Shown in pieces: positions 53,187-63,412 of a DNA stretch of 64,000 nucleotides. Source of the stretch: JADJPO01 sp963724535 (GTDB taxonomy: Bacteria; Actinomycetota; Actinomycetes; Actinomycetales; Kineosporiaceae); assembly GCA_963724535.1 (NCBI GenBank), contig CAVRVD010000017.1, positions 434,001 to 498,000 on the forward strand. Direction: 5' to 3'. Position 1 is the first letter of the stretch, and the number at the start of each line of letters is the position of its first letter. A program made the position numbers and the translations under genes. The notes under the pieces were generated by a model, which saw only the letters and a list, made by a program, of their open reading frames with translations, was not told where the DNA came from and did no database searches.

Positions 53187-54890
53187 GTGCCGCCAGCAGA
53201 CGACGAGGAGCCCACCGGTGCGGTCGCGGGTGCACCAGGCGACTGCGGCACCGCCGTCGCCGACCCTGACGACCTCTACTTGTGTGATCCGGCCCTTGGC
53301 GAGGCGGTGCGTCGCTACGGCGCCGAGCAGCACGCCGGACGACTGCGTGACCTGGGCCGGCTGGCCGCCGCCCCCAGGTCACGGCGGTGGGCCGAGTTCG
53401 TCGACCGCTACCCACCCAGCCTGCGCAGCCATGACGCCAACGGCGAGCGCGTCGACGAGGTGGAGTTCCACCCCGCCTGGCACCGGCTGCTGCAGGCCGG
53501 GGTCCGCGCCGGCCTGACCGCGGCGGCCTGGACCGCCGAGCCCGCCACCAGGGCGCACACCGCTCGCGGCGCCGCCCTGCTGCTGTGGGCCCAGACCGAG
53601 ACCGGGCACCTCAGCTCACTCAGCGCCACGTACGCCATCGCTCCGGCCCTGAGCTCCGACCCCTCGCTGAAGCAGCTCTGGCTGCCCCGGCTGGCCTCGC
53701 GCGCCTACGAGTCCGCCCTGCGACCGCCACAGGACAAGATGGGGTGCCTGGCCGGCCTGGCGGTCACCGAGCGGCAGAGCGGCACCGACCTGCGCTCGAC
53801 CACGACCGTGGCCCGCCCCGAGCCCGGGGAGTCCTCCGCCGGCCCCGCCGAAGGGGCGGGCTACCGGCTGACCGGGCTGAAGTGGTTCGTCTCGGCACCG
53901 ATGAGCGACGTCTTCCTGGTGCTCGCCCAGGCCCCCGCCGGACTGACCTGCTTCTTGGTGCCGCGGGTACTGCCGGACGGCACCCGGAACACCTGGCGGC
54001 TGCAGCGGCTCAAGGCCAAGCTCGGCATGCGCTCCACGGCCACCGCCGAGGTGGAGCTGGATGGCACCGTGGGCTGGCGGCTCGGCGAGGAGGGCCGGGG
54101 CCTGCGCACCCTGGTCACCACCACCCAGGCGCTGCGCGCCGACGCGGCCCTCACCGCGGCCGGTGTGATGCGCACGGCGTTGGTGAGCGCCGTCCGGCAC
54201 GCCCGGACCCGTCAGGTGGCCGGGTCGGTGCTGATCGAACGCCCACTGATGCAGAACGTGCTCGCCGACCTCGCGGTGGAGAGCGAGGCGGCCATGGTGC
54301 TCGGCATGCGCCTGGCCGCCGCTGTGGACGACCAGGAGCACGACCTGCTGCGGGTGGCGGTCCCGCTGGCTCGCTACTGGGTCGCCAAGCGGGTCACCTG
54401 CGTCGTGGCCGAGGCGATGGAGTGCCTCGGCGGCAACGGCTACGTCGAGGAGAACGGTCTGGCCCGGGTGCTGCGCTCGGCCCCCGCGCACAGCCTGTGG
54501 GAGGGCACCAGCAACGTCGCGGCCCTGGACGTGCTGCGTGCCATGTCGATGCAGCCGCGGGTCATGGAGGTGCTCCTCGGCGAGATCGACCGCGGCCGCG
54601 GCGCGGACGCCCGGCTGGACCAGAGCATGGACGACGTGGCTGGTTCCCTGCAGGCCGCGGCCCGCGAGGCCCGCCGGGACGCCGCGGCCGTCGAGGCCGG
54701 CGCCCGCTGGATGGTGGAGCGCCTGGTGGTCGCGTTGCAGGCCTCGCTCGTCGTCCGGCACTGTCCCGGCCCGGTCGCGACCGCCTACCTGGCGACCCGG
54801 GTGGGCGGCGGCGGGGGCGCGCTGTTCGGGACGCTGCCGGTGGGCCGGCGGACCACCGCCGCGATCATGGACCGGGCCCTACCCGGATGA
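53187..54890 (+). CDS. AidB-like acyl-CoA dehydrogenase family protein
   Basis: 567 residues from GTG 53187. The length and N-terminal extension (LCDPALGEAVRRYGAEQHAG) match AidB-type members. FAD-domain motifs: MGCLAGLAVTERQSGTDLRS, YRLTGLKWFVSAPMSD, EAMECLGGNGYVEE, SLWEGTSNVAALDVLRAM. AidB proteins bind FAD and are linked to protection against alkylating agents. Oxidation of a branched acyl-CoA is the alternative. Stand-alone gene divergent from the YihY gene and 150 bp upstream of the glycogen/trehalose cluster. Confidence 0.85.
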   Translation: MPPADDEEPTGAVAGAPGDCGTAVADPDDLYLCDPALGEAVRRYGAEQHAGRLRDLGRLAAAPRSRRWAEFVDRYPPSLRSHDANGERVDEVEFHPAWHRLLQAGVRAGLTAAAWTAEPATRAHTARGAALLLWAQTETGHLSSLSATYAIAPALSSDPSLKQLWLPRLASRAYESALRPPQDKMGCLAGLAVTERQSGTDLRSTTTVARPEPGESSAGPAEGAGYRLTGLKWFVSAPMSDVFLVLAQAPAGLTCFLVPRVLPDGTRNTWRLQRLKAKLGMRSTATAEVELDGTVGWRLGEEGRGLRTLVTTTQALRADAALTAAGVMRTALVSAVRHARTRQVAGSVLIERPLMQNVLADLAVESEAAMVLGMRLAAAVDDQEHDLLRVAVPLARYWVAKRVTCVVAEAMECLGGNGYVEENGLARVLRSAPAHSLWEGTSNVAALDVLRAMSMQPRVMEVLLGEIDRGRGADARLDQSMDDVAGSLQAAAREARRDAAAVEAGARWMVERLVVALQASLVVRHCPGPVATAYLATRVGGGGGALFGTLPVGRRTTAAIMDRALPG

Positions 54891-55040
54891 ACACCACGTG
54901 ATGACCACCAACTGAACACCTGGACCCGCCTGGGTCCAGAATGTGGCAGGCACCGCTGCAAGCACGGTGCACGACGTCGCCGCGGCACTGGGCAAAGGCG
55001 CCCTCCGGCCGCGACGCCGGCGACGAGACGACGGGACGAC

Positions 55041-57332
55041 ATGGACATCTGGCCGGGCATCCCCTATCCGCTGGGCGCCACCTTCGACGGCGCGGGCACC
55101 AACTTCGCGGTGTTCTCCGAGGTGGCCTCCGCCGTCGAGCTGTGCCTCATCGACTCGGCGGGCAGCGAGGAGCGGATCGCTCTGACCGAGGTCGACGCCT
55201 TCGTCTGGCACGGCTACCTGCCCCGGATCGGCCCGGGCCAGCGCTACGGGTACCGGATGCACGGTCCGTACGAGCCGCAGTGGGGCCACCGCTGCAACCC
55301 GGCCAAGCTGCTGCTGGACCCCTACGCCAAGGCCATCGAGGGGCAGATCGACGGGGACGAGTCGCTGTTCTCCTACCGCTTCGAGGACCCAGGTGCCTTC
55401 AACGACGCCGACAGCCTCGGCCACACGATGACCTCGGTAGTGATCAACCCCTTCTTCGACTGGGCCAACGACCGCCCGCCGCGGCACGAGTACCACGAGA
55501 GCGTGGTCTATGAGGCCCACGTCAAGGGCCTGACCATGACCCACCCGGGGGTACCCGACGACATCCGCGGCACCTACGCCGCACTGGCCCACCCAAGTGT
55601 CATCCAGCACCTCACCGACCTTCGGGTCACCGCCATCGAGCTGATGCCCGTGCACCAGTTCGTCCAGGACACGACCTTGACCGCCAACGGCCTGTCCAAC
55701 TACTGGGGCTACAACACCATCGGCTTCTTCGCGCCGCATAACGCCTACTCCTCCTCCGGCCAGCGCGGCCAGCAGGTCCAGGAGTTCCGGGCCATGGTCA
55801 AGGCCCTACACGAGGCCGACATCGAGGTGATCCTCGACGTGGTGTACAACCACACCGCCGAGGGCAACCACCTCGGTCCGACCCTGTGCTTCCGGGGCAT
55901 CGACAACGCCGCCTACTACCGGCTCGTCGACTCCGACCGCACCCACTACTACGACACCACCGGCACCGGCAACAGCCTGCTGATGCGTCACCCGCACGTG
56001 CTGCAGCTGATCATGGACTCGCTGCGCTACTGGGTCACCGAGATGCACGTCGACGGCTTCCGCTTCGACCTGGCGGCCACGCTGGCCCGCCAGTTCCACG
56101 AGGTCGACCGGCTCTCGGCGTTCTTCGACATCGTCCAGCAGGACCCGGTGGTCTCCCAGGTCAAGCTGATCGCCGAGCCCTGGGACGTCGGCGAGGGCGG
56201 CTACCAGGTCGGCAACTTCCCGCCTCTGTGGACCGAGTGGAACGGCAAGTACCGGGACACGGTGCGCGACTTCTGGCGCGGTGAACCAGCCACCATGGCC
56301 GAGTTCGCCTCCCGGATCAGCGGTTCCAGCGACCTGTACCAGGGCGACGGCCGCCATCCGATCGCCAGCATCAACTTCGTCACCGCGCACGACGGGTTCA
56401 CCCTGCGCGACCTGGTCTCGTACAACGACAAGCACAACGAGGCCAACGGCGAGGGCGGCGCGGACGGCGAGAGCCACAACCGGTCGTGGAACTGCGGTGC
56501 CGAGGGGCCCACCGACGACGCCGAGGTGCTCGAGCTGCGCGCCCGCCAGAACCGCAACTTCCTGACCACACTCCTTCTGTCCCAAGGGGTTCCGATGCTC
56601 GCCCACGGCGACGAGCTCGGCCGCACCCAGCAGGGGAACAACAACGTCTACTGCCAGGACAACGAACTCGCCTGGATGGACTGGAACCTCGACGAGACGC
56701 AGAAGGACCTGCTGTCCTTCACCCAGCGGCTGGTCAACCTGCGCCGCGACCACCCGGTGTTCCGCCGCCGGCGCTTCCTCAAGGGTTCGGCCGAGCACGG
56801 CGGGGTCAGCGAGCTCGGCGACATCGCCTGGTTCACCCCCGCCGGCACCGAGATGACCGAGGAGGACTGGCGTAATGGCTACGCCCGGGCGATGACCGTG
56901 TTCCTCAACGGAGAGCGGATCATGGAGCCGGACACCCGTGGACAACGGGTCGTCGACGACTCCTTCCTCGTGGTGTTCAACGCCCACCACGAGCCGCTGG
57001 ACATCACCGTGCCACCGCCGGAGTACGGCACCTGGTGGTCGGTGCTCATCGACACCGCCGAGGACGGCAGCGCCGCGATCGAGGCAGGCGACACCTACTC
57101 CCCCGGCGACCGGCTACCCGTGGCCGCCCGGTCGATGCTGGTGCTGCGCCGGCCGCTGGACGAGGACGAGACCACGAACGCCACCTCCGCCGCGGTGGCC
57201 TCGCCGTCCAGGCCGTCGGCCGCGCGGGCCGACCACCGCGGCGCGACGGACCCCAAGCCCACCCCGGCGCCGTCCTCGGGCTCGGTCCCACCACCGCGGC
57301 CTGCCCGGCGACGTCCGGCGGGTGGCCGGTAG
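55041..57332 (+). CDS. glgX: glycogen debranching enzyme
   Basis: 763 residues from ATG 55041. CBM48-type N-terminal domain (YPLGATFDGAGTNFAVFSEV), then a GH13 barrel: VVYNHTAEG, the nucleophile Asp in DGFRFDLAAT, the acid Glu in LIAEPWDV, and FVTAHDGFTL holding the transition-state Asp. Removes alpha-1,6 branches from glycogen or limit dextrin, giving maltodextrins for TreY. A 50-residue Pro-rich C-terminal tail is extra. The treY start is 2 bp after its stop, so they form one operon. Also called TreX. Confidence 0.95.
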   Translation: MDIWPGIPYPLGATFDGAGTNFAVFSEVASAVELCLIDSAGSEERIALTEVDAFVWHGYLPRIGPGQRYGYRMHGPYEPQWGHRCNPAKLLLDPYAKAIEGQIDGDESLFSYRFEDPGAFNDADSLGHTMTSVVINPFFDWANDRPPRHEYHESVVYEAHVKGLTMTHPGVPDDIRGTYAALAHPSVIQHLTDLRVTAIELMPVHQFVQDTTLTANGLSNYWGYNTIGFFAPHNAYSSSGQRGQQVQEFRAMVKALHEADIEVILDVVYNHTAEGNHLGPTLCFRGIDNAAYYRLVDSDRTHYYDTTGTGNSLLMRHPHVLQLIMDSLRYWVTEMHVDGFRFDLAATLARQFHEVDRLSAFFDIVQQDPVVSQVKLIAEPWDVGEGGYQVGNFPPLWTEWNGKYRDTVRDFWRGEPATMAEFASRISGSSDLYQGDGRHPIASINFVTAHDGFTLRDLVSYNDKHNEANGEGGADGESHNRSWNCGAEGPTDDAEVLELRARQNRNFLTTLLLSQGVPMLAHGDELGRTQQGNNNVYCQDNELAWMDWNLDETQKDLLSFTQRLVNLRRDHPVFRRRRFLKGSAEHGGVSELGDIAWFTPAGTEMTEEDWRNGYARAMTVFLNGERIMEPDTRGQRVVDDSFLVVFNAHHEPLDITVPPPEYGTWWSVLIDTAEDGSAAIEAGDTYSPGDRLPVAARSMLVLRRPLDEDETTNATSAAVASPSRPSAARADHRGATDPKPTPAPSSGSVPPPRPARRRPAGGR

Positions 57333-57334
57333 CG

Positions 57335-59926
57335 GTGACCGTGACCCCAGCGCACAAGAGCGCCCCCGCGACCCCGCCGTCGAGCGGTGCCGCGCCGGTG
57401 GCCACCTACCGGTTGCAGGTGCACGGTGGCTTCACCTTCGACGACGCCGCCGGCGTCGCCGACTACCTGGCCGACCTCGGCGTCTCGCACGCGTATCTGT
57501 CCCCGATCCTGCAGCCCACGCCCGGCTCCACCCACGGCTACGACGTCGTCGACCACGCCCGGCTGGTCGACGCCGCCGGCGGGCGACCCGGCTTCGACCG
57601 GCTGGCCGCCGCGCTGCTCTCGCTGGGCCTGTCCGCGGTGGCCGACGTGGTGCCCAACCACATGGCCGTCCCGACCCCGGTCCGGCTCAACGAGGCGCTC
57701 TGGTCGGTGCTGCGGGACGGACCCGGCTCTCCGTTCGCGCGCTGGTTCGACGTGGACTGGAGCGTGGAGAGCCGGGCCATCCTGATGCCGGTACTGGGCC
57801 AGCAGATCGGCGAGATCCTGGCCGGTGACGACCTGGGCGTGGACCGCACGGGGGCCGAGCCGGTGCTGCGCTACCACGAGCACGTCTTCCCGCTACGTCC
57901 GGGCACCGAGGACCTGCCACTGCCCGACCTGGTCGACCAGCAGTGGTACCGCCTGGCCTGGTGGCGGGTCGGGGCCGAGGAGCTGAACTACCGGCGGTTC
58001 TTCGACGTCGACACCCTGGCCGCCGTCCGGGTCGAGATCGGCGAGGTCTTCGACGCCACCCATGCCCTCCTGCTGCAGCTCGTCGCAGACGGCGCCCTGA
58101 CCGGGCTGCGCATCGATCACCCCGACGGGCTGGCCGACCCGGCCGGCTACCTGCGCCGACTTGCCGAGGCCTCGGGGCACACCTGGGTGGTCGTCGAGAA
58201 GATCCTGGAGGGCGACGAGCGTCTGCCGCCGGACTGGGCCTGCGCCGGGACCACCGGGTATGACGCACTGCACCGGGTGGCCGGGCTGTTCGCCGACCCC
58301 GCCGCCGCCGCACCGCTGTCGGCCCTGCTCACTGAGCTGACCGGTCAACCGCCGGAGTTCGACGTGGTCGTCGAGGAGGCCAAGCGTGAGGTCGTCGAGG
58401 GCACCCTGTACGCCGAGGTGGCCCGGCTGGTCGACCTTGCCGCGGACATCTGCCGTGACGACGTCCGGTTGCGCGACCACACCCGTCGCCAGCTGCACCT
58501 GTGCCTGGTCGAGCTGCTCGTCGCCTTCGACCGCTACCGGGCCTACGTCGTTCCCGGGCATCCGGTGCCGACAAGCAGCCGGGAGGTCGTCGAACACGCC
58601 TGCGAGACCGCCCGGACCCGGCTGCCCGACCACGCCGGGGCAACCCTGGACCTGCTGCGCGACCTGGTGCTCGACGTGCCGGTCTCGCTCGAGCCCAGCA
58701 CCAAGGACGCCGCCCGCCGGGCAGAGTTCGTCATCCGGTTCCAGCAGACCTGCGGCCCGGTGATGGCCAAGGGGGTCGAGGACACCGCGTTCTACCGATG
58801 GCACCGGCTGGTGGCCCTCAACGAGGTCGGCGGTGACCCGACGGTGTTCGGCGAGCCGCCGGAGGACTTCCACGCTTACGCAGCCCGCCAGCAGCGCGAC
58901 TGGCCCGCCACGATGACGACGCTGTCCACGCACGACACCAAGCGCTCCGAGGACGTGCGGGCCCGACTGCTGGCGATGACCGAGCTGACCGCCGAGTGGG
59001 CCGAGGCGGTGCGCGGCTGGACCGAGGCTGCAGCCGGGCTGCGGACCAGCGAAGCGGGCCAGATCTGGCCGGACGACGCCGCGGTCTACCTGCTGTGGCA
59101 GAGCCTGGTCGGCACCTGGGACGACGAGGCGGCGGCAGCGGGCGGTTCCGAGCCGATCGCGGCCGACCGGCTGCTCGCCTACCTGGAGAAGGCCACCCGC
59201 GAGGCCAAGCTGTTCACCTCGTGGACCCAGCCGACGCCGGCCTACGACGAGGCGGTGGCGGCCTTCGCCCGCGGGGTGCTGGCCGACGAGTCGATCATGG
59301 CATCTGTCGGCGCGTTCTGCGCCGCCCTCGCCGAACCGGCCCGGGTCGCCGTACTGGGCCAGAAGCTGGTGCAGCTGACCATGCCCGGAGTGCCCGACGT
59401 GTATCAGGGCTGCGAGCTGGTCGACCTGTCCCTGGTGGACCCGGACAACCGCCGCCCGGTCGACTACGCCCGCCGCCGGGCGCTGCTCGCCGACCTGGAC
59501 GCCGGGACCGCCCCGAGCGGGCTGTCTGGCGAGAAGCTGCTGGTCACCGCCGCCGCCCTGCGGCTGCGCCGCCGGCTGCCGGAGGCGTTCATCGGCCCGC
59601 TGGCGCGGTACACCCCGATGCCCACCACCACCGGCAACGCGGTGGCCTTCGCCCGCAGCGCCGGCGACCTGGACGAGGCAGGCCGGGTGGCGGCGGTCAC
59701 CGTCGCCACCCGGGTGCCGCTGGCCCTGGCCCGCCGCGGCGGCTGGGAGGCGCACACGGTGACCCTGCCGCAGGGCCGGTGGCGCAACCTGCTCGCCGTG
59801 GCTCAGGACGGCACCGGCCCCGATGGCAGTGTGGTGCTGGACGGCGGTGTGGTGCTGGACGGCGGTGCGGTACCGCTCGCCGGCCTCCTGACCGGGCTCC
59901 CGGTGGCACTGCTGGTCCGGGACTGA
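57335..59926 (+). CDS. treY: maltooligosyltrehalose synthase
   Basis: 863 residues from GTG 57335. GH13 maltooligosyltrehalose synthase: ATYRLQVHGGFTFDDAAGV, VADVVPNHMA, LRIDHPDGLADP (nucleophile region), VVVEKILEGDE (acid) and TTLSTHDTKRSEDVRAR (transition-state stabiliser). Isomerises the reducing end of maltodextrin to a trehalosyl unit for TreZ. Near the C-terminus an 18-bp in-frame tandem repeat (59831-59866) duplicates VVLDGG. Size slightly above the family mean because of small insertions. Confidence 0.95.
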   Translation: MTVTPAHKSAPATPPSSGAAPVATYRLQVHGGFTFDDAAGVADYLADLGVSHAYLSPILQPTPGSTHGYDVVDHARLVDAAGGRPGFDRLAAALLSLGLSAVADVVPNHMAVPTPVRLNEALWSVLRDGPGSPFARWFDVDWSVESRAILMPVLGQQIGEILAGDDLGVDRTGAEPVLRYHEHVFPLRPGTEDLPLPDLVDQQWYRLAWWRVGAEELNYRRFFDVDTLAAVRVEIGEVFDATHALLLQLVADGALTGLRIDHPDGLADPAGYLRRLAEASGHTWVVVEKILEGDERLPPDWACAGTTGYDALHRVAGLFADPAAAAPLSALLTELTGQPPEFDVVVEEAKREVVEGTLYAEVARLVDLAADICRDDVRLRDHTRRQLHLCLVELLVAFDRYRAYVVPGHPVPTSSREVVEHACETARTRLPDHAGATLDLLRDLVLDVPVSLEPSTKDAARRAEFVIRFQQTCGPVMAKGVEDTAFYRWHRLVALNEVGGDPTVFGEPPEDFHAYAARQQRDWPATMTTLSTHDTKRSEDVRARLLAMTELTAEWAEAVRGWTEAAAGLRTSEAGQIWPDDAAVYLLWQSLVGTWDDEAAAAGGSEPIAADRLLAYLEKATREAKLFTSWTQPTPAYDEAVAAFARGVLADESIMASVGAFCAALAEPARVAVLGQKLVQLTMPGVPDVYQGCELVDLSLVDPDNRRPVDYARRRALLADLDAGTAPSGLSGEKLLVTAAALRLRRRLPEAFIGPLARYTPMPTTTGNAVAFARSAGDLDEAGRVAAVTVATRVPLALARRGGWEAHTVTLPQGRWRNLLAVAQDGTGPDGSVVLDGGVVLDGGAVPLAGLLTGLPVALLVRD

Positions 59927-60003
59927 GCCCTCCCGGACGGAACGACCCACTGCGGACATGCCGGCGTAACCGAGCCGGAACATCCTCGCGGCACGGTGGA
60001 TAC

Positions 60004-60669
60004 ATGCTTGCTCGCCTGCGGATCAGCCTGCCGGACCGACCTGGCTCGCTCGGTCGGATCACCACCACGCTCGGCACGGCCGGAGCTGACATCTCCTCGG
60101 TCGACGTCCTGCAGAGCGAGTCCGGCCGGGCACTGGACGACGTGTTCGTCGCCGTCCGGGACGCAGCCCAGCTGGAGGCGGTCACCGCCGCGGTCAACGC
60201 GCTGGTCGGGGTGAGCGTGCTCGCCGTCCAACGCTCGGTGCCGCCCACCACCGGGCACACCGACCTGGAGCTCGCCGCCCAGGTGCTCGACCGAGGCGTC
60301 GCGCCGGAGGTCGCCCTGCGCGTCCTGGTGGACGGCGCTCCCGGGGCCCTCGGGGCGGACTGGGCGGCGCTGGTCACCTATGACACCGCCGACTCCGCGA
60401 CGGTGATACTCACCTCGGCCCGTGCCCCCCGACCAGACACGATCACGCTGAGCAGCCCGTTGCGGTTGATGGCTGTCCGGGTCGCGAACACCCACGAGCA
60501 CCACAGCTATGCCGGTGCCGCCCTGGTCCCGATGGAGAACACCGGCGACGGCCGAGGCCTGGCGCTGCTGCTGGTCCGGGAGGAGGGACCGGACTTCCAC
60601 CGCAGCGAGCTGTGGCGCCTCGGTCAGCTCGGCCGGGTGCTCGGGCTGTCCGTGGGTGTCCCGGTCTGA
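60004..60669 (+). CDS. ACT-domain protein
   Basis: 221 residues from ATG 60004 behind GGTGGA. Residues 1-70 form an ACT domain (LRISLPDRPGSLGRITTTLG, ADISSVDVLQSESG). The rest (80-221) is a second domain with a GAF-like look (DWAALVTYDTADSATVILTS, ALLLVREEGPDFHRSEL). ACT domains bind amino acids or other small ligands to control an enzyme. No catalytic domain is attached here, so it is a stand-alone sensor. It lies between treY and treZ. Confidence 0.8.
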   Translation: MLARLRISLPDRPGSLGRITTTLGTAGADISSVDVLQSESGRALDDVFVAVRDAAQLEAVTAAVNALVGVSVLAVQRSVPPTTGHTDLELAAQVLDRGVAPEVALRVLVDGAPGALGADWAALVTYDTADSATVILTSARAPRPDTITLSSPLRLMAVRVANTHEHHSYAGAALVPMENTGDGRGLALLLVREEGPDFHRSELWRLGQLGRVLGLSVGVPV

Positions 60670-60694
60670 TCGCGCCGTCGACACCGCCGCTCGC

Positions 60695-61555
60695 TCAGGT
60701 GGCGGCCAGCCGGACCTTCTCCTCCTCGACGTCGAAGTCGGCCTCGGGCCAGGTCGGCGCCATCTCGTGCAAGGTGTCGATGAGCAGCTGCTGCACGGCC
60801 CAGCGGGCGTACCACTTGCGGTCGGCCGGCACCACGTGCCAGGGCGCCACCTCGGTCGAGCACCGGGACAGCAGGTCTTGGTAGGCCTCCTGGTAGGCGT
60901 CCCAGTGGGCTCGCTGGTCGACGTCGCCCGGGTTGTACTTCCAGTGTTTGTCCGGGCGCTCCAGCCGCTCGGCGAGCCGAGCATGCTGCTCGTCCTGCGA
61001 GATGTGCAGCATCACCTTGACCACCTTGGTGCCACCGGCCACCAGGGAGGTCTCGAACCGGTTGATCGTGGCGTAGCGGCGTGACCAGGTCGCCTTCGGC
61101 ACCAGGGACAGCACCCGGACGATGAGCACGTCCTCGTAGTGCGAGCGGTCGAAGACGCCGATCTGTCCCGGCCCGGGCAGGGCCCGACGGATCCGCCAGA
61201 GGAAGTCGTGCTTCTTCTCCTCCTCGGTCGGCGCCTTGAACGCGGTGATCTTGACTCCCTGCGGGTCGACGGCACCCACCACGTGGCGCATGACCCCGCC
61301 CTTGCCCGAGGTGTCCATGCCCTGGACGACGAGCAGCACAGACCGCTCGCCGCCGGCGCGCGACTCGGCCCACAGCCGCTCCTGCAGGTCCGACAGCCGG
61401 GACACGCCGTCGGCCAGCGCCAGCTTGCCGGCGGCCTTGTCCCCGTCGAACCCCGGCGTCGACTGCGGGTCCACATCGGTCAGGTCGAACGACTCCGCGA
61501 CCCGTAGCAGAGAGCTCAGCGATGCGGGCGTGACCTGCTTGGTTTTCTTCGCCAT
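60695..61555 (-). CDS. ppk2: PPK2-family polyphosphate kinase
   Basis: 286 residues from ATG 61555. PPK2 P-loop VVQGMDTSGKGG near residues 78-89, lid VFDRSHYEDVLIVRV with the conserved RSHYED, and KHWKYNPGDVDQRAHWDAYQ. Uses polyphosphate to phosphorylate nucleoside mono- or diphosphates. The class (NMP- or NDP-preferring) cannot be fixed from sequence alone. Opposite in strand to the trehalose genes and convergent with the ACT-domain gene. Confidence 0.92.
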   Translation of the reverse strand: MAKKTKQVTPASLSSLLRVAESFDLTDVDPQSTPGFDGDKAAGKLALADGVSRLSDLQERLWAESRAGGERSVLLVVQGMDTSGKGGVMRHVVGAVDPQGVKITAFKAPTEEEKKHDFLWRIRRALPGPGQIGVFDRSHYEDVLIVRVLSLVPKATWSRRYATINRFETSLVAGGTKVVKVMLHISQDEQHARLAERLERPDKHWKYNPGDVDQRAHWDAYQEAYQDLLSRCSTEVAPWHVVPADRKWYARWAVQQLLIDTLHEMAPTWPEADFDVEEEKVRLAAT

Positions 61556-61621
61556 GGCCGCAGATCATGCCATCGGCGCGGCCGTGGTTGCGGCGCGAAC
61601 CGGTTCTGAAAGGGTGGGCCG

Positions 61622-63370
61622 ATGCACCGCTTCGCCGTCTGGGCACCCCTGGCCGACCGCGTCGACGTCCAGCTGTACGCCCCGAGCGGTGAGCCCACCA
61701 CGAGCCAGCCGATGAGCGCTCAGGCAGACGGCTGGTGGCGGGCCGAGGTGGCGCAGGCCGGTCCCGGTACCGACTACGCCTTCACCCTCGACGGTGGGCC
61801 GGCCCTGCCGGACCCGCGCAGCCGGTTCCAGCCGCACGGCGTGCACGGGCCGAGCCGATTGGTGGATCTGGCCGGCTACCGGTGGAGCGATGCCGACTGG
61901 GTCGGGATCGACGTGCGGGGCCGGCTGTTCTACGAGCTGCACATCGGCACGTTCACCCCGAGGGGCACCTTGGCCGCGGCCGAAGAACGGCTGGACCACC
62001 TCCTCGAGCTGGGCGTCGACGTGGTCGAGCTGATGCCGTTGGCCGCCTTCGACGGCGTCCGTGGCTGGGGCTACGACGGGGTGCAGCCCTACGCCGTCCA
62101 CGCGCCGTACGGCGGGCCGGAGGCGTTCCAACACTTCGTCGACGCCTGCCACGCCCGGGGGCTGGCGGTCTGCCTGGACGTCGTCTACAACCACCTCGGT
62201 CCGTCCGGCAACTACATCACCCGGTTCGGTCCGTACTTCCACGACCGCCACCACACCCCGTGGGGCGAGGCGGTCAACCTGGACGGCGAGGGCAGTGCCG
62301 CGGTGCGCGCGTGGATCATCGAGAACGCGCTCGGCTGGTTCACCGACTTCCACGTCGACGCGCTGCGCATCGACGCCGTCCATGCCCTGGTCGACGACTC
62401 GGCGCCGCACCTGCTCGCCGAACTGTCTGACAACACCGCGGAGCTGTCCGCGCGGCTGGGAAGACCGCTGGCGCTGGTGGCCGAGAGCGATCTCAACGAC
62501 CCGGCGATGGTTGAGCCGACCGCGGACGGCGGGATGGGCCTGACCGCGCAGTGGAGCGACGACGTCCACCATGCCCTGCACTCATGGTGCACCGGTGAGA
62601 CCCAGGGCTACTACACCGATTTCGGCGACGAGCTCACCGTGGCCCGCACCCTGACCCGGGTCTTCCGACACGCCGGGGACTGGTCGGCCTTCCGAGGTAG
62701 CGACTGGGGGGCGCCGGTTGACCCCGAGCGGCACCGCGGCCACGCGTTCCTCGCCTACCTGCAGAACCACGACCAGGTCGGCAACCGGGCGGTCGGTGAC
62801 CGGATGTCCGAGACCACAGCGCCGGGCCGGGTCGCCGCCGGGGCGGCGCTGGTGCTCACCTCACCGTTCACCCCGATGCTGTTCATGGGCGAGGAGTGGG
62901 CCGCCTCGACCCGATGGCAGTTCTTCACCGACTTCGACGACGACCTCGGCGAGGCGGTACGCACCGGCCGGGCGGCCGAGTTCGCCGAGCACGGCTGGAG
63001 CGGTGAGCCGATGCCGGACCCGCAGGCCGCCGCCACCCGCGATGCCTCGGTGCTGCGCTGGGACGATCGCAGCCACGGTGAGCACGCGATGATGCTCGGC
63101 TTCTACCGCGACCTGATCACTCTGCGCCGGGCGGAGCCGGACCTGCGCGACGACGACCTCACCGCGGTCAGTGTGACCGTCGGCCACGACTGGCTGGTGC
63201 TGCACCGCGGCGGCCTGGACGTGCTGGTGAACCTCAGCGCCCACGCCGCGGTGCTGCCCACCACCTCGACCGCCGAGGTGCTGTTGGCCTGGCCCGGGGC
63301 CGAGGCGCCGGAGCCGGGCGAGAACGGGCTCCGGCTCGCCCCGGATTCGGTCTGCGTCGTCCGGCGTTGA
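61622..63370 (+). CDS. treZ: maltooligosyltrehalose trehalohydrolase
   Basis: 582 residues from ATG 61622. An N-terminal beta-domain (FAVWAPLADRVDVQLYAP), then a GH13 barrel: ELHIGTFTPRGTLAAA, VCLDVVYNHLGPSGNY, LRIDAVHAL (nucleophile), LVAESDLNDP (acid) and LQNHDQVGNRA (stabiliser). Cleaves the trehalosyl bond made by TreY and releases trehalose. Divergent from ppk2 with a 66-bp gap. It is in its own transcription unit from treXY. Confidence 0.95.
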   Translation: MHRFAVWAPLADRVDVQLYAPSGEPTTSQPMSAQADGWWRAEVAQAGPGTDYAFTLDGGPALPDPRSRFQPHGVHGPSRLVDLAGYRWSDADWVGIDVRGRLFYELHIGTFTPRGTLAAAEERLDHLLELGVDVVELMPLAAFDGVRGWGYDGVQPYAVHAPYGGPEAFQHFVDACHARGLAVCLDVVYNHLGPSGNYITRFGPYFHDRHHTPWGEAVNLDGEGSAAVRAWIIENALGWFTDFHVDALRIDAVHALVDDSAPHLLAELSDNTAELSARLGRPLALVAESDLNDPAMVEPTADGGMGLTAQWSDDVHHALHSWCTGETQGYYTDFGDELTVARTLTRVFRHAGDWSAFRGSDWGAPVDPERHRGHAFLAYLQNHDQVGNRAVGDRMSETTAPGRVAAGAALVLTSPFTPMLFMGEEWAASTRWQFFTDFDDDLGEAVRTGRAAEFAEHGWSGEPMPDPQAAATRDASVLRWDDRSHGEHAMMLGFYRDLITLRRAEPDLRDDDLTAVSVTVGHDWLVLHRGGLDVLVNLSAHAAVLPTTSTAEVLLAWPGAEAPEPGENGLRLAPDSVCVVRR

Positions 63371-63412
63371 GCACGTATCGCCGGTGTCGGCGGTGCCTGG
63401 CAGGATCGGAGC

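Noticed and set aside
57893..59983. 2-kb minus-strand ORF opposite treY
   Set aside because: Shadow of treY, with no domain signature or ribosome site.
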